A stretch of DNA of 64,000 bases, from positions 8,221,482 through 8,285,481 of the forward strand of contig NC_060028.1 of NCBI RefSeq assembly GCF_021134715.1, in the 5' to 3' direction. The stretch's first letter is position 1. Each line of letters opens with the position of its first letter. Below are positions 10,962 to 24,740 of this stretch, in pieces. Made by a program: the position numbers and the translations under genes. The notes under the pieces are model-generated. The model was not told the origin of the DNA. It did no database searches and saw nothing but the letters and a program-made list of their open reading frames with translations. The stretch comes from Daphnia pulex (Eukaryota > Arthropoda > Branchiopoda > Diplostraca > Daphniidae).

Positions 10962-13900
10962 TTACAACTTGCAGGTCTCTAATAATTTCAACTTGTCCGC
11001 CAAAAGACTTTTCATTTCCGACACGGGAGATTGACTCAGTTTCTTTTGTATTTCAGCCGTGATGGCCTCTGCTCCTTGGGCGATTTCCGAATCCGTTAGC
11101 TTCATCTGGCTGAAGAAGACTTGGACATTCAATTCTTCAAAGAGCACTTCCATTTTGCCAATGCTCGACGTCATACAGCGTACCAGTGTGGAAAACTGCT
11201 CCACCTGAACCGATAACTTTGATATTACCGATTCGACATTTAAATGAATTTAGCGATACCCACCCCGCTATTTGCATCGTCATTCTTGGCTTCTCCCTTC
11301 TTCTTTTTCTTCTTGATCAAGGCGTTGCTGGTCTTGATTATCGCGTGCATCGTGGAGACGATCAACACACACAAACAAAGCGTCTGTCAATCCAAGAACA
11401 CAAATCATTAGCAATCGACACGAGGACCACCCAGAAATGTACATATCTACCTCGACGGCGTTGTAAACTCGCTCGAGTCTGATGTAATTCCTCCAGAAAC
11501 CTTCGCTAGGGACGCAGAGTTGAGCAGACTCGATAACTTGACTAAGAGCGCGTTCAAATCCCAGGATGTCATCGCTGCCAATGACATACTGACCTTTGGC
11601 AACGACATCCATCAGGATCAAAAGCGGTTCAAGAGCGCCGTTTTCCACGTACGTATAAAGCCTGGGAGGAGGAGGACTTTGTACTGAAAACTGCAAACGA
11701 GAAAGAAACAATTCAGCATCAAAACAAAAGTTTCCAACGATTATTCATTCTTTTACCTGATTATGGCTCATAAAAGTCTCTGATTTCAATTCAGTTAGCA
11801 AATGGCGAATTTCACTGAGAAGTCGCTGTAAAACAATTTGATTGGTCGGCTCCTCAACTGTCTGACCATTGACCGAGTTGTCCGTTCGATTTTTCGTTTC
11901 TGGCACTTGGCTCTAAGGAACGTGAAATTTGTCAGCACAAACCAAATCAAATCAAAAATTCTACAACTAGATCCAACCTGCCAGCTGGGCGAAAGCGAAA
12001 CCGTGGCAATGAGTGAGTGGACGAGTCGATTTCGCAGTTGCGCAAATTTCACCTCATCTTTAAATGTTGTCTTGACCATATCTTCGCGAGAATTCCTAAC
12101 ACAACAGAGTAAGATAAATGTGATCCTTTTTTTAAAAATAGAATTGATTGGTTTTCGTTACTTGGCAGGTGGATCCCAAGATACAAAGACGCCGCAGTCA
12201 CGATTATCGACACACGTTTTCCAATCTGGCTGATCTTTGTCGGGATCGGCAAACATACCTGCCGCAGATTGAACTAATTTCGTATGGGAGTTGCCGTCCA
12301 GAAGCAGATCCAGCAGCATGCGCTCGGTCGTGGACGAGGCAAAGTGAGCAGAGCTATCCAGCCGTTGGCAGAATTGAGTAAACTCGGGAATCTTCCCGAA
12401 AGAGCCAAATTTATAGGCCGAAATTAAACACTCGGATGTCTGTTGAAGAAATGATTAAAACCAAATCAGATGAGAAGATTCCTGAAACATTGCGAATGAA
12501 TAGAGTACTTCTCTTGCGTGCGTGGTGTAAAAACGTAACGTGTTGGAGAGTAGTGGCGAAGCTGTGTACGGCAATCCCATCGAAATCAGTGGACGGCAGA
12601 GCAAATGGCCAAGCGAATCCAATTGAATGTATTTAACATCCAACGATTCGTAACGCTGGAAGGCTGCACGGCCGTGACCTATTGAAAAATGGGGGGCGAA
12701 ATAACTATTAAATTGATCTGTACTGTTACTAATTTATTTGTTACCAGCTAGTGTATATACTCTGGTGACGAGCAACTTTAGGTGGTAATTAGCTGGACTG
12801 TTGGCTAGGGCCGTTTCCAGCAATAACAGGCACTTGTCGAGAACAACGGGATCGTTATTCCACGTATCTAACAAAAGGTGGGCAGCCAACAAGGCATAGC
12901 CATCGTTCGGTCTATCCCATTCAAAAAGAAAAGCATTGCTTGGTCATCTGTGAATAAATTAAAAAAGAACAGCATAGACTGGATACCTAAAATCCGTTGC
13001 CAACAGACCAGCATTCAGAGATTTCGTTTGCAAATAATGGCCCCACAATTTCTGAGAGAGCTCAATTTTTTCTTCTTTATTCAACAGATCATGTTGACCG
13101 AGGAACCTATTCAACTGGATGTGCAACAAGTGCCGGCATATTTGCTTCACCTTAAAAAGAAAAAAGAGAAACTTTTAGTTGGCTCCTAGGCCTTGGACCT
13201 AGATATAAAATATTACCGTAGTAGGAGATTGGGAACTTGATTGATCCAAGCCAACGGATTGGGTAACACAACCAAGAAATTCGTTCACCTGTTCGGCCGG
13301 CAAACTGCTGACGAACGGCCGAAGATCTTGGAAAGCGCAAGGTTTGTCTCCCATTACTTCCACGTATTCTTGGGCAAATTCCCTGAAATTGCCTAAACAA
13401 CAACGGCAAAGTTACAATTGGACCAAGGAGGCAACTTGCGATGGCAAATTAAGATTACCGAAAACGGTGGAAGCGTCAAAGTTTCGTTGTTGGAGTTGCT
13501 GCCAGAAAAAGAGCATCGCCAAATAAGGGCCCCGCAACTTGTTTTCTGACTTGAGTCTTTCTTGCTCCATCAAAGAGAGGAGGAAGGTTTTCGCTCGGCC
13601 AATCACATCGGCGTTGGTAGTGCTGGTCAACTCAAACAAGGCTTCCATGTAAAGGCTGTAATAGCTCCACTGGTCCGGGTTTGAACGCAAAAGTTCCTCG
13701 GTGTAATCCAACATCTGATCCCAGCGTTTCATTTGCCTAAGATATTCGCCCTTTTTGTTTTCAATCATGCCATTCGCCAGCTTTTCCGATAGCGATCCTT
13801 GCAGCACTTGTAAGGCCTCCTGGTATTTTTTCTGTTGATAGATATTGGCCCTTGGTTATGGATGCAATAACAAAAAAACAATATTGTATACTCTCGATGA

Positions 13901-14903
13901 ATATACCTGTTTCTCCAGAACCATCAAGTACAATTGCACTTCAGCTTCTGCTTCAATCTTCTTCTCTTCCACAAACTTTTTGATCATTCTTTCGGCCAAC
14001 GGCAACGTTATCGTAAGGCATACGGTATCGTCGTTGACGTAGGCCTACGAAAGCGGGAAAAAAAATCAACATCAACATTCCAAGGCAAGTTTTTCTTAAA
14101 GGTGAACTTTACTTGCATAAGGATACTCATGACAGCCCAAAAATAGTATGGGTTTTTGGGCTTGACTTTGAAGAGGGCCATGGCTGTCAGCTGCTGCTTT
14201 CGGTAGTCACCAATGCGAACATAGCCCATGAAGAGATGGGACAGAAATTCCTCGTTCAAAGGGTCTTTCCTGACTGCCGCTTCATAAATCTGGCACGTCA
14301 GTTCAGCTGTGTAAAAGAAGATCACATTATTTAAAAAGAAGTTATCCAAGTGTAAGAACTTTGCTTTTACGTCTGTGAGTTTCCCGATAGCAAATGGCCA
14401 TGGCTTGAAGTGTGGCATCTTCGCAAGGCTCCTCCAATTGCACCTCCTGCAAGATGGTCTGGGCCTCCTCTGATTTCCCTAGCCTCACCATGGCCAGGGC
14501 CTTGAGAACCTAAACAAACAAAATATCTCTCACATTTTGACACTTTCCTCACTTGAGAGCCAATGTTTACAACAAGCAGCGTACCCTGGCACATTGTAGG
14601 TTTGGCTGCTTCTTCAAGACCTTTTCCGCCTCCTGCAGAGCCTTCTTGTTGTTTCCATTATCCAGCCAATCTGTTATGATTATGGAAATCAAGACAGGTG
14701 AAGAGAACAAATTAACTCGGAGCAAATCGTGTGTGGTGGGGTGAACCCCCGAAACATAATGATATTTATTTTTTGGTCACGGGTGAGGTTTATATTTGGG
14801 GGATGAATTTTCCGTACAATCATTTACCGTAAATTGGCCGCAAACGTCTCTCGTTGACTGAATTATCAACCGGCTTCATTTTTGTAGCCATCTTCGAGAC
14901 CAT
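10962..14903 (-). CDS. NAA25: N-alpha-acetyltransferase 25, NatB auxiliary subunit
   Basis: Orthologue of human NAA25 and Drosophila psidin, the TPR-rich auxiliary subunit that anchors NAA20 to ribosomes for co-translational N-terminal acetylation of Met-Asp/Glu/Asn/Gln proteins. Seventeen exons: 14828-14903, 14585-14670, 14371-14510, 14113-14306, 13917-14044, 13459-13831, 13217-13392, 12987-13150, 12745-12911, 12509-12678, 12259-12439, 12162-12225, 11978-12095, 11757-11912, 11451-11690, 11264-11383, 10962-11204. They sum to 2796 nt, 931 residues (human 972). Family landmarks: ERRLRPIYDWLDNGNNKKAL at the N terminus, PKNPYYFWAVMSILMQ in the TPR part, SAYKFGSFGKIPEF, DNRDCGVFVSWDPP, and a lysine-rich run (KKKKKKGEAK) near the C terminus, as in the human protein. 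Two in-frame ATGs open it (14903 and 14891); the second gives MATKM, closer to human. The donor after exon 10 (GTACTC) is weak but the frame requires it. Confidence 0.95.
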
Positions 14904-17224
14904 GTCTTTTGGGAAAAAATAAATTAAAGAAACTCTGTGGGGCCTTGTGCAGATGGCGCGGACTAGTGTTCCGCGCAACGTTTCAGGAAACGCGCCAAAT
15001 TTGATCGGTAATATCCTAAATTGCATTGCATCTATATAGGAAATAGTTGTAGAGTCGGGCCAAAGAAGAAGATTCTCTTTTCATGCAATACCGTTGGAGA
15101 AATCGATAAAGTGTAGCCATTCGTCCTTGTATAAAGAAAAACACATGGTCCTTTTTATTTCTCAATGGCTGTGACGACAAGAGCAGTTTCCAACATCAAA
15201 GTTTGATTAGTCTGATTATTTATTTTTCTTTTTTGGGGAGAAAATGAATCAAAGTCTTTGACGTCAGACGTTTCTCTGCCACCTGAAATGTGTTACGTCA
15301 ACAAAGCGCCGTGATGAAAATGGAGCTAGCTCTTATTTCTTCGTGAATATATTAAGTATCAAGGGAAAAGTTGAACAATAGAAGTAGCAATAACAAAGTG
15401 AACTAGTTTCTTATTAACTTTCAAGTGCTGCTGTAGACTCTCTATACACACACACATCTCCATATGTCTATGTGTATCTCATTTCGAATTGCCTAAACAA
15501 AAGAGAAGCCGATATCGATCGGTCATTCGGCTTCCTTTAGTATATATATGTAGATATTAGATATGACGACGGTATAGAAATAGCGATGTTGTACACAGAC
15601 GTGGAGAAGGCCTTTTATAGCGAAACAAAAAAGAGCTAGAGAATTGATTTATTTTCTACTGCTACTGACGTCGTCGTTCTATTTGGTCGCCGCCCCTCTA
15701 TCATTGGCCGGCGTCGTGAAAGATGTGGCGACATTTTGATGCGATTGGCGCAGGCGCTTTCAATATGACAGCGACGTCACACGCGATGAAAAACTAAATA
15801 AATAAATAAATAATAATAACATTCTATTGATATTTGGATATCGTATTATTTGTGTGTGTTTGGGGGAATCTGTGACGCGTGACGTGGCAATCTCTCTCGT
15901 GAATGAGGACGAGCGGGATCCGGAAGGAGGTAGGGATCAGACTATATAGGAGCTATATAGGAGCCTCTGCACTAGGAGCTCAAGGGCCATCAAGAGGATA
16001 GAGACTGTGTGTGTATAGTAGTGTGTGTATGGATTTTCTTCTCAGTTCCATGTGCATGGCGCACATCGATCGATTGGGGCCAAAGAGACTCTGGTCCCGA
16101 CTCGTCTCATTCGTCGACCGACTATATAGCACGCCGTCGCCCACAGTCTATATCGCCTGTGTGTACAAGGGTCTGTCCGGGTTGGCTGTCAGCTGCAGGA
16201 TTGACGATTGGGCCGCTGTATCATTTCGATTGTCACCGTCGTCACGAAAACAACGGCACGGATCGATTTCCAAACGGATAAGTCCAACACAATGCCACCA
16301 CACACTAGTACATGTATCCCGCACAAGAACTGCACCACCATTTTCGTTGGTTGGTGGGCAGCAGCGATCATATATGAATATTGCACAACTGGCTGGACCC
16401 ACCCATATTTCTATGGCTTGTTGTTTTGATTCGCAGGGGCTTTCCTTATGGTCTCCGAGGGAGGGTTTCATTTGATCTTTTTTACGTTGACAATTTGACA
16501 TGAACGGACAGCGCGGGACAAATATTTGTCCTAATGGTATAAATGAAAGAATCAGCGTAGACAAGATGTAAAACAAAACGCTAATAATCAAAAGGGACAT
16601 ACTGTACAGGTGAAAGATGAGGCAGATATGACGAGAGTTGATGATGTCATAATACAAATTCAGACGTGATTATAATTCTTTTTTTTTTGTTATTATTATT
16701 ATATTTTGTTTAATACCACACACACAGAGCAGGAGAATGGATCAAGTGGCGAAAAATCAAAAAACAACAATAAAAATGAAAAAATAATTCAAAAGAGGAG
16801 AACAATAATTAATTAGATAATAATAACTGGGGGGGAATCCACAATATGTGGCAGCAGTAGCAGAGAGTTATATAGGAAGTCAATTGATGTGGGATTTGAG
16901 TTTTCGAAAAAAGAAATAAACGACCTAAGTTTTTAAATAGGGACGACTTTTTTATTTGTTTTACAAAGTGAATGATTAACCGTTTAGAAGAGTTATAGTA
17001 ATGCGCTAAGTAAAATCGTCTACTGATGATGGAAAAACAATCAAAAAGAAAATTTTTGGTTTAGCCCTAATAAAAAAATGTTTGGTGTTTATCATCAACT
17101 TGTAGCTTTCTTATTTTTTGGTTTTTGACTCGGCAAATCAAAAAATGTTTTGGTTTGAAACGTAACAAACCCCCAGACCTTCCAGTTGGCGGGGGAAATG
17201 CATAGATACATCGTCATCATATTT

Positions 17225-17243
17225 ATAATAATAATAATAATAA
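17225..17243. repeat. (TAA)n microsatellite
   Basis: About six TAA units in the syntaxin 1A downstream region. Confidence 0.9.
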
Positions 17244-17287
17244 GTACCGAGCTGATTCAATAACAACATCTGACTGGGTTCACATGC

Positions 17288-17301
17288 GTGTGTGTGTGTG
17301 T
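17288..17301. repeat. (GT)n microsatellite
   Basis: Seven GT units; a second run of seven lies at 17518-17531. Confidence 0.85.
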
Positions 17302-17911
17302 CAAACATTATAATACTTACAGAGAAAGGGAAGTTAAAGAGATAATAAAGAAAAAACAATGGAAAATCGAGGCTACTGCATATGACGAGGAAAATGTCCA
17401 TTAAACATCAGTTTTTTTCTTTTTTAATAGCAGCTTCAGGGACATTCAACTATAATTCATTTCGTTACTTTTTTATTAATTTTTTTTTGTTGTCTTCTTT
17501 TGAATTTTTTCTCTTAAGTGTGTGTGTGTGTAAAAGTAAGAAAAGGGTTCGTGTGTTCAAACCGAATAAAAAGCAAAAACTGGCTTCTCTACAAATTATT
17601 TCGTCAGCCAACCGATAAAAATTCACACACAAATTTGAGGAATTCAAAATGAGAATTATATATCGAAATGAAAAACGAAACATATATTTTTTGGGGTTTT
17701 TTTTAAGTTGGGAGAGGCCCTTTTTTGGTTGTTTTTTTTCTGGCTACAAACAGATTGAATTTTTTGAAGGAAACAAAGAAGACATTTTTAGGTTCTTTAC
17801 TTGGTTGCCTCGGCGTTGTTTGATTCAGGCTGGCGGACACACAAAAGCCTTTTGTGAAGCTTTTGATTGGGCAGTTGGTTGGTTAATTTTTTCTTTTTTA
17901 ATAAAAACGAA

Positions 17912-17992
17912 TTACAATCCAAAGTATCCTCCAATGGTAGAGGCCAAGATGACTCCCAATATGGCCAAACAAATCATGATCATAATCTTCTT
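17912..17992 (-). CDS. Syx1A: Syntaxin 1A alternative last exon b (membrane anchor)
   Basis: An 81-bp exon coding 26 residues and a stop, preceded by a good acceptor (TTCTTTGCAG type, at 17993-17994). It starts KKIMIMICLAILGVIL and ends GGYFGL, a typical syntaxin tail anchor closely resembling vertebrate STX1A and Drosophila Syx1A. It is in the same phase as exon 9a at 19026-19106, so both can be spliced to exon 8 (ending at 19493). It lies 1 kb beyond the exon 9a stop and would be used when 9a is skipped. Confidence 0.85.
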   Translation of the reverse strand, partial: KKIMIMICLAILGVILASTIGGYFGL

Positions 17993-19025
17993 CTGCAAAT
18001 AGCCGCAACACAGGTAACAACCAAAACAACAAACGACACACCCCAAAAGTGTTGTTGTTGTGCCACAGAGAGGAAGGCAATCAAGGAGAGACAGAAAAGA
18101 GAGACAGAGAGAGAAGATTGGTTAGCTCTTTTTTTCCTTTCCTTCATCAACTAATTCAAATGCTGGAAGCCAAAAAGCTACACAAAAGTTCTTTTGTTGT
18201 TCAATTCCAGTCACAACAAAAAGGAAAGAAAAAAAAATTGTCCAACAGAAAAGGCAGCTGCAATCCCACGAGAGACTCAAAATAGGAGCGTCGTTTTATT
18301 CAAAAATTGAAAGAAAAATCAAATTAATAGAAAAGTCCATTCCACTACTGTGTTTGGTTGTCGTCAATTGGTTGTTGTTTTTATACTTGAATGTACAGCA
18401 AATTATGTACACGGGGCAACACAAGAAGGAAAAAATTAAACAACAGCCAAATGTGTAAAGAGTTTGAAAAAAAGGAAAAAAAGATGATTTTATCATTCCA
18501 CCCACCCCATTCTCCTATTTTACACACACACACATACGACACATGCGCACTAATCAACTCGTTCCAGAGGGTGGCACCAATCAAATAATCTTCGAGGGGA
18601 AAAAATAAACCAAAAATGACAAAAAAAAACTAAACAATAAAATAGCACACACACAAAGGTTAATTGCAATTCAATTATAGCGAAGGAATCAAAGAAACAA
18701 AAGAAAAAAATTTAGAAGGGAAAATTTCTATTTCTCTTGGTAAGTCTTGTTCTCCCGGTATTTTGTTTTAGACGCGTGTGTTATTTTCAAATGCTTTTAA
18801 GTAAATTTTCTAAAGAAAAAGAGAGGCAGACAGCGGAGGCGGTTCTCATCGATTCCTGTAGGCCGTTGCGCATTCACACACAATCATCAAAATGTTGTCT
18901 CTCCTCTTTTCGTAAATGTTTAAATACAATTGATTTTGTTATCTCTTTGTATGTTTTTTTTCAATGGAAAACGTAACGTGTTCTTGTGTGTGTTGCGATT
19001 ATTTTATGTACAACAAATTCGACTA

Positions 19026-22000
19026 CTAAGGAACTGTAAATCCGATGATGAGGGCCAAGACGATGACCAGCGTGATGCTGACGCAGATGATAATAAATAT
19101 CTTTTTCTACACGGGAAATAAAAAATAAACGAATAAACAAACCAAACAAATAATTTGACCAAATAATAATAAATGAATAAAAAATAATAAGCATTCAGCC
19201 AAATTTTGCAGCATAGCCCATCTACTGGCTGCTATAAAAAAATTTTTAAGATAAAATTCTATTTCAACTTGTCCGTGACTCGTATATATAAAAATAAATG
19301 TGAAAAAATGTAGAATAAAAAGTTTTTTTCATAGACATGCCAGCTATAGAAACGTCAACAATAAAAAAGAGCAAAGTAAAATAAAAAATGAATCCTCCCC
19401 CTTTTTTTATATCAACTACGATCGACGTCTACTATTCTATCGAGTGGAAATTCCAAAAAAGAAGAAAAGAGGATCAAAAACTGAAAACTTACCCGTCGAG
19501 CTTTGCTTTGATACTTCAGTGCCTTTTTCGTGTCTTGAGTGGCGGTCTGAACGTAGTCGACGGCGTGTTCCACATTGTACTCGATCCGATCGATCATTTC
19601 ACCCTATTCAGCAGCAGCCAAAGACACATCAAAGATAATCGTTACGTTTTATATCAAATCGGCGTGTGTTGTTTAAATGCGTACCTGGTTCTCGACCAGC
19701 ATGGCCATGTCCATAAACATGTCATGCAGTTCGCGGATCGAGTTCTCCAATTTCATAATGTCGGCGTGACGAGCCTCAATGTCCGCCAGCGTCTGCCTGG
19801 CCTGCTGCGTCTCCATAATGATCTGCAAAAACGAACAGAACAATGTAAGTTGTGGCCTAATTGAAAGAGCAAACAGCCAGCAAATGTCTTACGCCTTGAG
19901 TGAAAACGGCCGGATTGCCTTGTTCCAACATTTCCTCAAGCTCTTCGTTGGTAGTCGTGCGCCCGGCTGATGTTTGCACATGAAAGAAACAAAGTTGAAA
20001 GTCAATTTGAATAATTTCCAAATGGGCTGGCAAGAAAGAAATAAAGTCGTACTGATTTCGAGTTGGCGCTGGATGCGACCCTTGCATCGCTCACGGTAGT
20101 CGGTCTGCGTGCGGTTGTATTCGGTCATGACCTCGACGAATTTACGGGAAAGTGTCGAGTGCTGAGTTTTACGTATCCGCAAATCAGCCGACGATTTATT
20201 CGTTTGCTCCTCATGTTCGATATTTTGTTCGATGACTGCAAATCGAATCAGTGCAAATGTCATTATCGTTAATCGAACAACAAAAGGTCAATCCAACCGT
20301 TACCTTTCAGCTTCGATCGAACTTTATTGGCCGTTTTCTTGATGTCGGCCATCAGATCCTCGAGCTCCTGCTTCACCTCTGCAAATAAAAAGGGAAATCA
20401 AATTTAGATCCGCTGACGGTAATGGCACAAATGGTATAACTATATATTTACTTTCGTCCGTTTGCGGGGCCGACAGGATGGCGCTGTGTTTCTTCTTGAC
20501 CTCTTCTACATTGGCCTGTATCTTGTCTATATTCTCCCGTATCTCGTTCACCTGTCATCCAATCAAAACAGCGAATATAAATGACCTGATTTGAGTTAAA
20601 TCCAAAAGTTACAAAAAAATGGCCGCCCCTTCTTGTAGCCTGGCTCAATGTAATCCTCATCCATCCATCCCCTGCTGGCCTCTTTTTATATATTCCCTAA
20701 TCCTGTGGTGGTAGAGACTATCGATTATCGATTACATCATCATCATCGTTCTTTTCCCCCAGATATTGTGGCCATTCGGCCGAGAAAACTCCGTCCATGG
20801 CCAGCCAAAAAGAAAAGAAAGTTGCCTTTTTTTAAAAGATGGAAGAAGATGGCAACTCCTCCTATATACTTGGTTTATTTCATTTTTGCGTCTATACTTT
20901 TCATCCCTTTGGAGAGCGAGAGGGTTACTCTTCCATTACCACCACCACGGCTGCTAGTTTTCTCTTTTCCCTTTGCCATCGATCGATGTATGTGACTTTG
21001 AGTCCCGAACGCACACACCCTGTCCGCCCGGGCGGCGCACGCATTACTCCACACACATTGAGAATCGGGAGGGAGGGGGTTTGGGTTTGAGACTATTGTA
21101 TATGCACGGTACTAGTAATGATCGCCTCCTAATAATAAAAAAAAAAACGTGGGAGGGTCCAACGTTTCCCTGCCGACGAAAAAAAGTTTGAATGAACAAT
21201 CGGCGGAGAGTTAAATGGCTCGAAAATAAATCAGTACAAAGGTATTGATTAGGCCTTTAAACTTCTTTCCCCCCTGGTGACGGGAGAGTGGCGCATTGTG
21301 GAAGGAGGGGGGCATTATTGAAATTCGGCCCGATTCCAAATTGTCCGCGGGAAGGTTACGAGTTGGCAGGGACGGTTCGTGCGTGTGGGCGTCACAATTC
21401 CGAGCAAACAAAAAGAAAAAAAAAACCACTCGAGAAGAAAAGGAGGATAGTCGCCTCCTTTTGGAAATAAAAAGGAGCTTTAAAATAAAAAAGAAGATTT
21501 GATACAGTGACGTTGCATAAGCTCGACGAGGTGGCAAGGATTTGGTCGGGGTGGGGATGCTGACGCATAAAAAGATTGGGTAAAGGCAGTTGCGGAACTG
21601 ATCAATGAGGGTACGTAGTTTAATGTGATGGAGCGCCCACTCGAGTGCAAAGACTTTAACTCGGTGCTCCTGAAATGTGCAAAATTGGCATGATAAAATG
21701 AGAGCACACACATATGAAATCGAATCCATCTCTCACGCAAAAAAGATCGCTGACCTCCTCTGACATTTTTCTTTCATTTTCCACACAAATAGAAAAGCGA
21801 TTCCAATCGTCCATCACATGTCCAGCAGCTTTTCACGCCCGGCCGCATCTTCCGTTCGATTACCGCACGCCTAGGCTACTCTACCATGTCTTCATGCCAG
21901 TCAACCAACAAACAAAGCCCTTCCTTCTCAATGGTGGTTGTGTCCCTGTGTGTGTGCCGTTCATCATTACAACTTAGCAAACTTTTTCCCCCCCTCGTTC

Positions 22001-22791
22001 ACGAGATTCTTTAAGTGATGGACTATTTCTTAGCTCGAGAGGGGATTGCGCAGTCGTAGATGAAAGGAAGCCTCACTCTGATGGGGTGGATATAGTTTTA
22101 CTTTGAAACAAACAACGAGAGAAAGAAAGAAACAAGATTTTAATGCTCAAGACTAGAAGCCTAGTGCTTCTCTCTCTCTTCTACAGCGTTCTGCTGATGC
22201 AATTCCCCCTGCAATTCATCAGGGGCTCCTGATGCTACCGCGCCTCTTGTCATTACGCTACTATTGGCCACGCTATCAAAAGCAGACTACCAACATGAAT
22301 GAGAGCCAATCGCAAACACAATTATGGCTAATGAATTCCACCCTCTGCTATCTCTCTCTCTCTCATCGGAAAAGAACACCATCAGCCAAATTGCTCCACG
22401 TTCCAACCTGAACACTCTTGTGCTATCTATTCAGGTGCATGTCCCTCATCTCTTTCGAGTCTTGTCTATGCAAATGCTCGGACCATGATTACGCTATGGC
22501 CAACTGCTGAAAGATGTAATGGGATTAAATAAACAAGTCAACGGAAGGGTAGTTACCTCTGCAAAGAAGGCCTCCATGTATCCATCCTGGGCCTCAACAG
22601 TAACGGCCACATCATCTGGCCCTGTGTCGTCATCCTCGCTTTGTGCCTGAATCGGCAGGAATGCAAAAAGAGGAGTAAATGAGTGTTGCACTACGAGGCA
22701 TTAATTTCAAGCGACAAGAGCTGTGCACAACAAAGAGAACATGGTTACGTATACTCACAGCTTTGAGGGCTGCTAATCTGTCCTTGGTCAT
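19026..22791 (-). CDS. Syx1A: Syntaxin 1A, plasma-membrane Qa-SNARE
   Basis: Neuronal t-SNARE that pairs with SNAP-25 and synaptobrevin to drive synaptic-vesicle fusion and binds Unc18 through its Habc domain. Exons: 22759-22791, 22557-22646, 20452-20551, 20304-20378, 20053-20235, 19893-19966, 19685-19822, 19493-19603, then last exon 9a at 19026-19106. Sum 885 nt, 294 residues. N-terminal [11 protein letters not shown] is the Unc18-binding peptide. The Habc region follows, and landmarks [18 protein letters not shown] and [16 protein letters not shown] are nearly identical to human STX1A. The SNARE motif includes [18 protein letters not shown] (zero-layer Gln in the next stretch) and [18 protein letters not shown], ending KYQSKARR. 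Exon 9a gives a 26-residue anchor beginning [17 protein letters not shown] second anchor exon (9b) lies at 17912-17992. Intron 2 (20552-22556) is the longest and holds nothing I can recognise. Confidence 0.95.
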
Positions 22792-24740
22792 TTTGAGGGT
22801 TGGCCTACAATCCCACCGACAGCTTCAAAGAGAGAATTGCACCCAAAAAAGCACCAAATAGTTAGTGGTAGACGGCGTCGGCTACACACACGCACTGGGC
22901 TCTCACACTCTCAGACACACATACACCGAAAATCAATACTCCCTTCGGATGGCAAAGACAGACAAACTGGGCACACACACACACACAATTTCAACGAGGA
23001 AAAAGGACACGAGAACAGCTCTTTCTTCCTTCTGCAAACCAAGACACGGACACAAAATTAGCACGACAGATAATTATTGCTGAATGAATTGTGTCTTTTT
23101 CGATTCCCGATAAAAAAAAATTTCGGGGGTCTTGTGCCGGGCGTCACAGGAGAAACCGACACGGCCGTCGACAGGGCAGTGGGCGACTCGGATAGTCAGC
23201 TTTCCCTTCTCTTCTGTCAAAACCACCAATATGGCCGCACTGTCGCAACGTTGCCAACTCGACAGAAATCCACCTACAAATCCCCCAACAAAACCGAATT
23301 GATTTTATCATTCATCCTTCTCTACATCGAATTCAATCCATTAAAAAAAGAAAACTTCTCAAATATTCATTCATAATGCAGAGGGGTTTTGCCCAAGTAC
23401 AGATATATAGATTTATTATGAAAGAAAAACGTATGTGACATGGAAGAGCGATTCCATTTCTAATCGTACCGAACGAACTCCCCCAGGTTCCTATGAGCAA
23501 TGATACGACATGACACGTACAAATATATATCAATGATGTACCACACAACAATTTGAATGGAATTCAAGTAACGGGTTTGGCTTGATTTGTTGGTTCTGGA
23601 ACGTGGCAGCGGAAACAAAATGGTGACAAAGAAACGTTGGTGGAAACGTGATGCAACAAAAAAATCCAAGTCATATTTTTCCTGTCTGCATTTTGCATAC
23701 GTAATCGTTACAAGACACACAGTAAAGGTCACACCAAAATTTAATTCTATCGCCGACCGCCGTTTTCCTCTTGATCGCTTCCAACCAACAACCATATCCA
23801 TACATTTCCGCCTGCCAACATCCGACGTCTATTTCATGTATCATTTCTCCACCCAGCCGAATTCTTTGATCGAACGAAGTTGTTTTTTGTGAATGCCCTT
23901 CTTGTGTTTTGTTATCTCTTCATGGTTTGTAATAATAAGCAGCACGTCATCGAATATGACTCACGACCAGCGATAATCTAAACTCCCTAGACTCTGCAAC
24001 TCTGAGTGTGTGCACAAGTGCTTATCGACAAAATGATGCATTCGGCACTCCCCCCAGCCAAAAATTCATGAAAAGGACATTTTTCAGTCAAAGATTTGCA
24101 AGAAAATTGCGTGGGCTGCTTGCAAATAATAAATACCATGCGGATCGTGACTGGTCTGTCGCAGCAGGCGGTCCTTTCTACAAGGTCTACACGGGATCTT
24201 GTATAGTTACCCTGTGCACACACGAAGATTTCAGCTCCTACAGAAAATGATACAGAGCATGTTCATAAAATATTGGACTAGTTTGCAACGTTCAGACCGT
24301 GCACGATGATGTGTGTGTGACTGTGTGGGGACGGGGACTGCCAACTGATAAAAAGCCGTTTAAAGAATCTGACTGCATTCAGCTTAGCAACTCATCTTTT
24401 TGAAAAAGGTCGTACATTAAAAGCGGATGCTTTCATCTGGATTAAAATAATAATTTCACGGTGGTCTGATGGAGTCAGGGCTAGACACTTTGACTAAATG
24501 ATGGAAAATTAGATACCTCGTTTTCTGGAGGTTGGAAAACCCCGCCTACTTCTTGCAGAGCCATCTGTGTTTTAGGAAAAAAGAACGAGTCTAAATAATC
24601 CAATTTATAGTCTGCACTTTGTTTTCAACAGGAAAATAAGGCTCCACGTGGTATTTATTTAAAAAAGAATGAATACTTGATAAGTTGATATTTATTTAAA
24701 AAAAAAGAATGATTAAATAAATACAAGAACTGGCAACAAC
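22792..24740. other. Divergent spacer between syntaxin 1A and the FBXO47-like gene
   Basis: No gene is supported here. The two genes are transcribed away from each other, so this 2-kb stretch should hold both promoters and the syntaxin 5' untranslated exon(s). A splice acceptor or TATA box could not be placed with confidence. Confidence 0.5.
22972..22987. repeat. (CA)n microsatellite
   Basis: Eight CA units just upstream of the syntaxin 1A start, in its probable 5' untranslated or promoter region. Confidence 0.85.

Larger units (their letters stand above)
14904..17900. other. Intergenic between NAA25 and syntaxin 1A
   Basis: I see no gene in this 3-kb stretch. The part near 14904 should carry the NAA25 promoter and the part near 17900 the distal 3' untranslated region of syntaxin 1A. 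The rest is low-complexity, AT-rich sequence with several short repeats. Overlapping open frames on both strands at 16009-16657 have no family resemblance and no splice support. Confidence 0.5.

Noticed and set aside
12911-12947. Acceptor at 12948 for NAA25 exon 9
   Set aside because: It puts an in-frame stop directly after the junction; the acceptor at 12912 restores the TPR sequence (PNDGYALLAAH) and total frame.
16009-16657. Overlapping open frames on both strands (up to 169 codons)
   Set aside because: No family motif, low-complexity composition, no linked splice sites; both strands being open suggests chance.
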